Source: JARRRL01 sp037380725 (lineage in GTDB: Bacteria; Pseudomonadota; Gammaproteobacteria; Pseudomonadales; JANQJO01). Taken from it: a DNA stretch of 12,436 bases. Where the stretch lies: NCBI GenBank assembly GCA_037380725.1, contig JARRRL010000089.1, forward strand, positions 1 to 12,436, in the 5' to 3' direction. This document shows, piece by piece, positions 6,396-12,436 of the stretch; the stretch's first letter is position 1, and every line of letters begins with the position of its first letter. The notes under the pieces were generated by a model. It was not told the DNA's origin and ran no database searches. It was given only the letters and a program-made list of their open reading frames with translations. The position numbers and the translations under genes are program-made.

Positions 6396-8477
6396 TCAGT
6401 TCTCGATGAACTTGTACGGTAAATCGGCAGTGATTTCATTTGCAGGGGCTGTGCGATTACTACCGTACGCAGGATTTCCAACAAAATCAGCGAGTACAAA
6501 ATCATAATACACGCCCTGATTGACGGATGCTTGTAAATCAATATCACCATACAACTGAGCTGTTCCACCGATCACATAATTTCGTATCGGTTCAATATAG
6601 GAAGATTTTACGATTGCCGAGTCAGTAATGACAGCGTCAGGGTGATCAACGATTGTGATTCCTCCAACCAGCGCTGACATAGTGAGATGGCCATTAATAA
6701 TCAATGCATTATCTTCAACGACTGCCGATGCGTCGACTCGTGCTGATCCGGTAATTCTAGCTCGGTCTCGAATTACGGCATTAGTAATAACTAAGGCTGA
6801 CCCATCAACGACAGCTCTGTCCTCGATGCGAGCATTTTCCAGCACCTGTGCTGTACCCAGCACGCGCGCTTGTGGGCCAACGTACGCTGTGGGGGCAACG
6901 GTCGCTGTACTGGCGACGAATCCTCCACCGTTTACATGAGGTCCTCCCGCAATGCCATCAGTGATGGTGGGTGAAAAGCCTTCAGGCATAGCACCTTCCA
7001 AAGTAACGGTCCAGGGGTAGCGATAAATCGAATAATATACTTGATCCCAGAAAAATTTCTGCACTTGATTTGGGGTTGCCATTACAAAAAGCCAAACGTT
7101 TTGATCCGTAGCTTCCAAGCTGACTTCAAGCATCCCTTGAGTCGATCTCTGGATAGGGCTATAGCGTGGATTGCCATTGCCATCAATCACGACAACACTC
7201 CATCGCCAACCGGATTCCGGAGGGAGAATCGTATCCGGTTGCAAGGCATAATCTGCTTCATAAGTGCTGATAGCGGGCTCTAATTGAACCTGACCTTCGA
7301 ATTTTACTCTGATTAAATTGGTGTTTTCTGCTGGAATCAGTTTTACCACGTTATAACCCCAGCGTTGTGGTGCCCAATAATCAGGTACGCCAAAGGTATT
7401 CTCGGCAGCAGGTAAAGATCGGATTGACTCAACGGCTTCTAACTGCGTGAGTCGATAGCGACGAATCCCGGAATTATCCTCATAGGAACCATACCTTGAT
7501 CGATAAACGTCTCCATTATTGTAATCCCAACTCAGATTATGACGAACCCAATCAGCAAATACGTCATTCAGTTCTGCGGTATTCCAGTCTGCATTTTTGG
7601 CGATTACTGAAAATGGGTCAGCTTGGGTATAATTTGAATCGGATGCTTTTGGTGCATTGATCCAGAGATTGTCGTTGACGAAAGTCGTACAGGTTTGATC
7701 CTTGATGAATTCCAGGAACTGCCAATTGCAATAGCGATCTCGGGTTGAACCATAGTGGATGTGAGGCGCGTTAACGAGAGTCTCCGAACAACCCACCTCT
7801 TCGGGAAACTTTTGGTGACGCATCCACTCCGCATGACTTTCCCACATCCAGCCAACAAAGCCGGAATCCCGCATACCCAGGGTAGTAAATTGAAAGGTGT
7901 GCGCCAGTTCGTGAGCGATGACACCTATGTCTCGGGCCGCATTGTAATGAATCCACATCTCGGGATCCCTTGTACCGGTACCGCTGCCGCTTGCCCAGCC
8001 TTGATCGGAAACGTTGACGCTGACCTTGTATTTTTCCGTCGTGTCATGGTAAGGGGTTTGAAAGCCGAGTGTTCCAATATAAAAATCCCAGCTGTCTTCT
8101 AAAGTGGATAAAGTGTTTTGAATCTCTTGGTCAGACATAACAACATTTGAATCGTCCTTCCATCGTAGCACAAAGTGATCTGATTCATGCAAAGTGTCTG
8201 AACTTTCGGGCCGTAGCACCGCGAACTGACCGGTATTTGGGTCAGGGTTTTGTTTTGCAGCGCAATAATCTTTTCCTTTTTTATATATGTTTTCGAGCGC
8301 TGATTCTTCAACAGGTTGTACTAGGGTGTCAGGGGTTAGCGCTGAAGACGATGGTATATTTTCGGGGATCTCTGGTGCTGGTTGCTCGATCAAAGCGGGT
8401 GGTGGCGAAGGTTCCGAGATTGGAGTCGTGTCAAGATCCAGATCCGAGATGCTTTTGTCTGTGCCAAGTGGTGGCAT
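6396..8477 (-). CDS. Svx/AvrXca-like (DUF6055-type) zinc metalloprotease with hexapeptide-repeat C-terminus
   Basis: The 693-residue protein begins after a good ribosome site (ACAGGAAACAG, 3 bases before the ATG), and a TAA lies in frame 15 bases upstream. Residues 1-60 are acidic and Pro/Ser-rich, like a surface tether, yet there is no signal peptide or lipobox. Residues 95-320 hold the catalytic region: VIAHELAHTFQ (HExxH at 189-193) and WMWESHAEWM (Glu213/Glu217 region), the gluzincin-like layout expected for zinc binding and catalysis. Residues about 380-495 look like a beta-rich domain. Residues 521-630 repeat short xAxVxx units (for example VASTATVAPTAYVGPQARVL), predicted to form a left-handed beta-helix. 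The layout matches the Svx/AvrXca secreted-virulence-protein family. It stands alone on its strand, next to the island remnant. Confidence 0.8.
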   Translation of the reverse strand: MPPLGTDKSISDLDLDTTPISEPSPPPALIEQPAPEIPENIPSSSALTPDTLVQPVEESALENIYKKGKDYCAAKQNPDPNTGQFAVLRPESSDTLHESDHFVLRWKDDSNVVMSDQEIQNTLSTLEDSWDFYIGTLGFQTPYHDTTEKYKVSVNVSDQGWASGSGTGTRDPEMWIHYNAARDIGVIAHELAHTFQFTTLGMRDSGFVGWMWESHAEWMRHQKFPEEVGCSETLVNAPHIHYGSTRDRYCNWQFLEFIKDQTCTTFVNDNLWINAPKASDSNYTQADPFSVIAKNADWNTAELNDVFADWVRHNLSWDYNNGDVYRSRYGSYEDNSGIRRYRLTQLEAVESIRSLPAAENTFGVPDYWAPQRWGYNVVKLIPAENTNLIRVKFEGQVQLEPAISTYEADYALQPDTILPPESGWRWSVVVIDGNGNPRYSPIQRSTQGMLEVSLEATDQNVWLFVMATPNQVQKFFWDQVYYSIYRYPWTVTLEGAMPEGFSPTITDGIAGGPHVNGGGFVASTATVAPTAYVGPQARVLGTAQVLENARIEDRAVVDGSALVITNAVIRDRARITGSARVDASAVVEDNALIINGHLTMSALVGGITIVDHPDAVITDSAIVKSSYIEPIRNYVIGGTAQLYGDIDLQASVNQGVYYDFVLADFVGNPAYGSNRTAPANEITADLPYKFIEN

Positions 8478-9003
8478 TTTCTGTTTCCTGTTTTATAAAT
8501 AAGCTTTATTTTTATTATTAGATCACTAAAATACAAAACTCAGAAGATCAAAATTTGTACGCTTTTTACTGTATGCCTCGTGATTGGATTTCTCTATTTT
8601 TTTGTTGTTACTCTGAGTTCTTTTTTAGTAGTTGCAACGTAAAGCAGATGCTCTGAAGTGGTCTAATAGCACCAGACACTTTAATGAGAGATTATAGAGG
8701 TCAAGCATTGAAGTGTCTCGATGAGTCAGAAACGATCGAACTGACAGAAATTTACTTTTATTAACCTTGAAGAAAAAATGGCTGATTCACTGGCTGCTCG
8801 AAGTTCAGTAACTGTAGAATATTTTTCCCATACTTGTTCAGGTTCGTTAGATTGATTTTGGATTTCGAACCACGAGCAGTAGGCTGGACGGCTTTCGCCT
8901 ATAGTTAAATTTCATGGCTGTTTGGATTTCATCTGCGCTAAAAACGATTAACCACTTCATTACAGGCTAGCCTAGACTTGTGGTGAACCTAGAGTGGTCA
9001 GCT

Positions 9004-9107
9004 TCTCTCGCCTGCGAATCTCAACGCATAGTGCTTACAAAAACGCATAGTGCTTACAAAACGCATAGTGCTTACAAAACGCATAGTGCTTACAAAAAGG
9101 CGAGAGA
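9004..9107. repeat. Perfect 10-bp inverted repeat enclosing a direct-repeat array
   Basis: TCTCTCGCCT (9004-9013) and AGGCGAGAGA (9098-9107) are exact reverse complements. They lie immediately outside the four 18-bp direct repeats, so the whole 104-base unit can fold as one long-looped stem. Confidence 0.88.
9024..9096. repeat. Four exact 18-bp direct repeats (iteron-like)
   Basis: ACGCATAGTGCTTACAAA occurs without mismatch at 9024-9041, 9043-9060, 9061-9078 and 9079-9096, with periods of 19, 18 and 18. A diverged inverted version (AGCAC-GAG-CTATGCG) follows at 9118-9132. There are no spacers, so it is not a CRISPR array. Tandem 18-bp units recall plasmid iterons, but no replication gene is nearby. 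Confidence 0.93.
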
Positions 9108-9190
9108 CCTTGATTGCAGCACGAGCTATGCGCTGGCCGCAATCGAGTAGCGCTTGGAGAAAACTTTATATCATCCAATGCGGAGACTTT

Positions 9191-9239
9191 GGTAAACTAC
9201 GAGCGTTTGAGGTAAACTAAGCGCCTGGGGTATACTTAA
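9191..9239. repeat. Imperfect 20-bp tandem repeat
   Basis: GGTAAACTA starts at 9191 and again at 9211, followed by the related GGTATACTTA near 9229, giving two good units and one weak unit of about 20 bases. It lies 100 bases upstream of rdgB. Confidence 0.5.
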
Positions 9240-9340
9240 CCACTTGGTTTTAAAAGTTATTTTCTTATCTTTGGGTTTGAACTTACCGCACTTCAAGTTT
9301 GAGCTTTCTACTGCAAAATGGATGGAGCCGCTCCCACACA

Positions 9341-9985
9341 ATGAAAAGCTGTTTTCTTGCTTCACACAATCCGGGTAAACAACGTGAATTTTCTGAGATC
9401 TTAGAGCCCTTAGATTGGCGTTTGATCCAAAGTAGTGAGATTGGTTTCGCGGATGTACCCGAGACAGGGCGAACCTTTGTGGAAAATGCGTTGATCAAAG
9501 CGCGTGCTGGTGCCGCTCACAGTCGATTGCCCACTTTGGCTGATGATTCCGGCTTAGTTGTACCGGCTCTCAATGGAGATCCGGGTGTATATTCAGCGCG
9601 TTACGCTGGCGATACAGCCAATTCTGATCAAAATATCAACAAGTTGTTGCAAAACATGGATCAGAAAACCGATCGAACCGCGTTTTTTTATTGTGTGCTG
9701 GTTTTCCTTCAACATGCTGATGATCCAATGCCCTTAATTGCTCAAGGGTGTTGGTCGGGCCAATTGACTGAATCGCCAAAAGGGAATGGGGTCTTTGGTT
9801 ATGATCCCGTGTTTTTGACGGAATCGGGTAAAACGGCTGCTGAACTGACACCGGAAGAAAAGCACACCATCAGTCACCGAGGTCAAGCCTTACGCAGCTT
9901 GGTGCGCCAGATCGAAGAGATGCATTCGATGTTGGATCGACACGCCTCGAGCCGCAGCGCAGAGATGAGTGAACCCTCAGACTGA
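9341..9985 (+). CDS. rdgB: RdgB/HAM1-family non-canonical purine NTP pyrophosphatase
   Basis: The enzyme hydrolyses dITP, ITP and XTP to monophosphates and so keeps deaminated purines out of nucleic acids in the cytosol. The ATG at 9341 gives 214 residues starting MKSCFLASHNPGK; an in-frame upstream codon at 9299 would add a tail unlike the family. Motifs in order are SHNPGK (8-13, the substrate-phosphate loop), ETGRTFVENALIKA (41-54), LADDSGLVVPALNGDPG (66-82, with the catalytic Asp), SARYAG (85-90), GVFGYDPVF (150-158), and ISHRGQAL (177-184). The length is normal apart from a polar C-terminal tail of about 20 residues. The ribosome site is weak (GGAG about 13 bases upstream). It does not sit in an operon here; a convergent HD-GYP-like gene ends 29 bases after it. 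Confidence 0.94.
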   Translation: MKSCFLASHNPGKQREFSEILEPLDWRLIQSSEIGFADVPETGRTFVENALIKARAGAAHSRLPTLADDSGLVVPALNGDPGVYSARYAGDTANSDQNINKLLQNMDQKTDRTAFFYCVLVFLQHADDPMPLIAQGCWSGQLTESPKGNGVFGYDPVFLTESGKTAAELTPEEKHTISHRGQALRSLVRQIEEMHSMLDRHASSRSAEMSEPSD

Positions 9986-10014
9986 GGTGCGTAAAAACTA
10001 ATTTCCTTAATATT

Positions 10015-11294
10015 TCAATAGTTTAGTCCAAATTCAATCGGTAACTGCAGAATGTTGACCAGTTGATCTTCATGTATTTGCTTGGGCTGGAAGCGTGCGA
10101 TGTTGCGCACAATATTAAGAGTGAGTGTAATNNNNNNNNNNNNNNNNNNNNNNNNNNNNNNNNNNNNNNNNNNNNNNNNNNNNNNNNNNNNNNNNNNNNN
10201 NNNNNNNNNNNNNGCTGGTAGGCGGCGTCTCGAATGACTTCTGAAAAGGCATTGATGATCGGCGTCGAATAACGTGGCTCGACTTTGCCTTGTCCCAGCA
10301 CAAAGCCACAGGTGATTGAAAAAGCGAGCCCTGGACTGTAGTACTTTAGAAATCCAATGAATAAATCACAAATACCCGATATTTGCGCAATGTCAGGCAT
10401 ACGTGAGCCAAGTCGTTGCATAATCTGAGGGTGGCGCATGCGCCCAAGTGGTCCTGATCCATCTGTGAATTCGTGATGCATCAGGATCGCGTTGATCACA
10501 TCTGGCGGAATGCTGTTTTCACTGCTGCTCATTGTGTTGCTATCTAATATGATTTTATGACCGACCAAGGGGTGCAATACTTCAAAATTGTCAATGTGTT
10601 CACTCAGTCGTGTGTAGCCAATATCTTTAAGGAGCCCGAGCATAACCAGTGATTTGATCTGGAGGGTTTTCCAACCCAGCTTGCTGGCCATGGCGATCAT
10701 GCATAACAAAGAAGCTTGGTTCATTCTGATCTTATCGTGCCAATCGGCGCGATAAAAAAGATTCAAGTATGAGGAAAGCGTGGGGTGAAAGTTCAGGTTT
10801 TTAATGGTCGACTGAATTTGTTTGATGTGTTCGTCGATGGGCATTTCGGATAGAAATGGGTAGTCCTGTAGAATCAAGTCTATGTTGCTTTGTAAAGTTC
10901 TCCACGTTGGGTATTCGGTGCTGGGTTGATGTTGGAGCAATCGTGAGAACGAGCTTGTCTCTTCGCATTCCTTTTCAATAAAATCTTGTAACTCTTTGCG
11001 CATATCACCTTGAAAAAAGAAGTGATAGTCGTTGTAACGGTACAATGTTACGTCGAGGAGGGTTTCGATGATTTTCTCGGAAAAGACGACGTTCATTTGA
11101 ATATAAGGAGAGCCAGCTAATTGCTTCAATAGCAGTTCGGTCTTGCAGGTGTTTTCACTGATGCGGTAAATGGGAACGAGACTGGAGCAGCCCGAAGAAA
11201 AGATTTGCTCTCGGTAATAACGTTCTGTTTCGCGTATGGTGGTATTGACGGATTTTTCAACATCTAAGATGTCGGTGTCAACTTTTTGATTCAT
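10015..11294 (-). CDS. Degenerate HD-GYP-domain protein, paralogue A (contains assembly gap)
   Basis: Residues 1-130 are an N-terminal region of unknown fold. Residues about 190-330 align with HD-GYP phosphodiesterases: LLKDIG (221-226) where the family has LLHDIG, HPLVGHKI (241-248), MHHEFTDGSGP (272-282) where the family has HHExxDGxGYP, and a later ICDLF. The HD histidine is Lys223 and the Tyr of GYP is lost, while Asp224, His241, His273, His274 and Asp310 remain, so activity is doubtful. The gap at 10132-10213 breaks the frame. Downstream of it, the frame matching paralogue B reads ITLTLNIVRNIARFQPKQI and ends LPIEFGLNY with TGA at 10015-10017, so the true stop is there. Start: ATG at 11294. 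A sensory or signalling role is inference. Confidence 0.75.
10132..10213. other. Assembly gap (82 N) inside paralogue A
   Basis: An uninterrupted run of N falls near the end of the gene. In paralogue B the corresponding interval (11546-11673) is 128 bases, and 82 places the flanks out of frame, so the run is not the true length. Confidence 0.97.
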
Positions 11295-11334
11295 GCAATT
11301 CCGACCTTGTTTGTCAGAGCAGGCCTCGGCTATT

Positions 11335-11404
11335 GTTTGAGGCTTGAGTTTTAGGCTTGAGTTTTAGGCTTGAGTTTGAGGTTTGAGGTTTGAGGTTTGA
11401 GTTA
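11335..11404. repeat. Nested short tandem repeats between the two paralogues
   Basis: Copies of GGCTTGAGTTTTA (13 bp, from about 11341) pass into a run of a 7-bp unit, TTTGAGG, repeated until about 11404. The array fills much of the space between paralogue A's start and paralogue B's terminator, and is probably made by replication slippage. Confidence 0.8.
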
Positions 11405-11407
11405 GAA

Positions 11408-11430
11408 AGCCACCCTTTATTTGGGGGGCT
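11408..11430 (-). terminator. Rho-independent terminator of paralogue B
   Basis: AGCCACCC (11408-11415) and GGGGGGCT (11423-11430) pair with one mismatch around TTTATTT. Read on the - strand, the stem overlaps the stop codon of paralogue B and is followed by TTTCT. Confidence 0.55.
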
Positions 11431-12436
11431 AATAATTCAGTCCGAATTCAATCGGCAATTGCAAAATGTTAACCAATTGATTCTCACCGATTTGTTTGGG
11501 CTGAAAGCGTGCGATGTTGCGCACAATGTTTAAGGCGAGCGTAATTCTTTCATACCAAGAGCTTGTTTTGGTGTTAATCATCTTGTTTGCGTTGTGGCGT
11601 ACATCGGGGTCATGCAGTACATTAATGATGTCTGTAATCAGTTGACTGGCTTCGTCTGGCTGTATCTCATTGATTCGATAGGCACCTTCTTGAACGACTT
11701 CCGAGAAAGCCTTGATGATCCGGGGTGTATATCGGGGATCAACACGACCTTGTCCAAGAACGAAGCCGCAGGTAATTGAAAAAGCAACGCCCGGGCTGTA
11801 ATCGTTCAAAAATCCAAAAAATAAATCACAGATTCCAGATAGCTGTGCGATCTCCGGCATGCGTGCGCCAAGCAGTTGCGTAACGTGTGGGTGACGCATG
11901 CGGCCCAGTGGCCCCGATCCGTCGGTAAATTCGTGATGCATGAGTATGGCATCCGTTACGATTGGTGGAATGCTTTCGTCTTTGTCGGCTAATTTATTGC
12001 ATTCCAGTATTAATTTATGGCTCACCAAGGGGTGCAACACTTCAAAATTTTCAATGTGTTCGTTCAAGCGCGTGTAACCAACGTCTTTCAACAGCCCCAG
12101 CATGATCAGCGTTTTGATCTGCGACGTGTTCCAACCCAGTTTATTAGAAATGGCGACCATGCATAACATAGAGGATTGATTTAATTTAACTTTTTTGTGC
12201 CAGTCGGCGTTATGAAAGAAATCCAGGTAGGATTCAACCGACTGATGCATATTCAGGTATCTGATGATCGTTTGAATTTGCCGTAACAGCTCGCTGATGG
12301 GGATTGTTGACATGAACGGGTAATCTTGGGTAATCAAATCGACGTCATTTTGCAAGGTCCGCCAGGTGGAGGAGGGGGTTTGGTCATTGGATTCGTATTT
12401 AGCTATGTGTGAGAAAGAGGGGGTTTTTTCACATTC
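11429..12436 (-). CDS. Degenerate HD-GYP-domain protein, paralogue B (5' end off window)
   Basis: The - strand frame is open to the right edge, so the gene is partial; the visible 335 residues start ECEKTPSFSHIAKY, aligning with residue 109 onward of paralogue A. A TTG at 12355 is internal, not a start. It keeps the same altered motifs: LLKDVG instead of LLHDIG, HPLVSHKL, MHHEFTDGSGPLGRMRHP, and ICDLFFGF. The C-terminus ends LPIEFGLNY before TAG (11429-11431). The segment between AYR and ITLALN (43 residues, including INEIQPDEAS and KMINTKTSSW) supplies what is missing in paralogue A. The close match over the whole length and the tandem order indicate a recent local duplication. The loss of the HD histidine in both copies suggests that it predates the duplication and is tolerated or selected. 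Confidence 0.77.
   Translation of the reverse strand, partial: ECEKTPSFSHIAKYESNDQTPSSTWRTLQNDVDLITQDYPFMSTIPISELLRQIQTIIRYLNMHQSVESYLDFFHNADWHKKVKLNQSSMLCMVAISNKLGWNTSQIKTLIMLGLLKDVGYTRLNEHIENFEVLHPLVSHKLILECNKLADKDESIPPIVTDAILMHHEFTDGSGPLGRMRHPHVTQLLGARMPEIAQLSGICDLFFGFLNDYSPGVAFSITCGFVLGQGRVDPRYTPRIIKAFSEVVQEGAYRINEIQPDEASQLITDIINVLHDPDVRHNANKMINTKTSSWYERITLALNIVRNIARFQPKQIGENQLVNILQLPIEFGLNY

Larger units (their letters stand above)
8478..9340. other. 860-base stretch without a convincing gene
   Basis: No frame on either strand keeps a good start and coding character here. AAGTGGTCT and AGACACTT (about 8656-8681) form an imperfect inverted pair that faintly resembles insertion-sequence ends. 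On the - strand, about 8735-8915, a roughly 60-codon open frame (PAYCSWFEIQNQSNEPEQVW and onward) looks mildly protein-like but lacks a start. The rest holds the direct-repeat arrays annotated separately. I see no RNA gene that I can name. Confidence 0.6.

Noticed and set aside
6655..6939. + strand frame of 94 codons rich in Ser/Thr/Ala
   Set aside because: It is the antisense shadow of the hexapeptide repeats of the metalloprotease, which explains its repetitive look.
9024..9096. CRISPR array
   Set aside because: The 18-bp units abut directly, with 0-1 base between them, and there are no unique spacers or cas genes.
9171..9365. Short - strand frame of 64 codons overlapping the rdgB start
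   Set aside because: It has no ribosome site and no family resemblance, lies over a tandem repeat, and is antisense to the rdgB N-terminus.
10023..10131. C-terminus LHSLLILCATSH... of paralogue A as read straight through the N run
   Set aside because: It is out of frame. The adjacent frame matches the C-terminus of paralogue B almost residue for residue and has its own stop at 10015.

Overview
The window looks like a chromosomal stretch from a gammaproteobacterium, probably a marine or environmental one. The grounds are family resemblance only: a proteobacterial-type LTA-synthase-like sulfatase, an outer-membrane-type lipoprotein, a secreted CAP-domain protein, RdgB, and divergent HD-GYP-like proteins. 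No taxonomic marker gene other than one tRNA is present, so this is an inference. Coding density is modest, several genes are broken, and the intergenic regions carry at least four unrelated short tandem-repeat arrays.

Left part (1-3833, + strand): the C-terminal part of a membrane phosphoglycerol-transferase/LTA-synthase-family protein enters from the left edge and ends at a hairpin-plus-T-tract terminator. A possible promoter and a second terminator-like hairpin follow, which could delimit a short leader or small RNA. Next come a secreted CAP (SCP/PR-1-like) protein, a 15-bp tandem repeat and an unrecognised 375-residue lipoprotein.

Middle part (3917-about 6370): a tRNA-Arg(CCG) gene marks the left edge of a decayed mobile element. 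Against it lies the C-terminal remnant of a large serine recombinase, which reads antisense through the tRNA. Then come the C-terminal half of an AbiEii-like nucleotidyltransferase with an in-frame stop, an intact TPR protein (the only intact gene of the block), three successive perfect inverted repeats, a MobC relaxosome gene broken by a stop and a frameshift, and a coding fragment that overlaps the mobC start. A 17-bp exact direct repeat (4029-4045 and 6309-6325) lies near both ends of the block. I read it as the remains of a mobilizable genomic island that entered beside tRNA-Arg and lost its relaxase.

Right part (6396-12436): a 693-residue Svx/DUF6055-type zinc metalloprotease with a hexapeptide-repeat C-terminus and no signal peptide lies on the - strand. 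An 860-bp non-coding stretch follows, with four 18-bp direct repeats enclosed by a perfect 10-bp inverted repeat. rdgB comes next (+ strand). The window ends with two tandem paralogues (- strand) of a degenerate HD-GYP protein in which the HD histidine is lysine. The first paralogue contains an assembly gap (82 N) whose length is wrong for the reading frame; comparison with its neighbour predicts about 128 bases. The second runs off the right edge.

The most unusual elements are the paired degenerate HD-GYP genes, the direct-repeat array at 9024-9096 with its enclosing inverted repeat, and the tRNA-anchored island remnant with its hairpin cluster.
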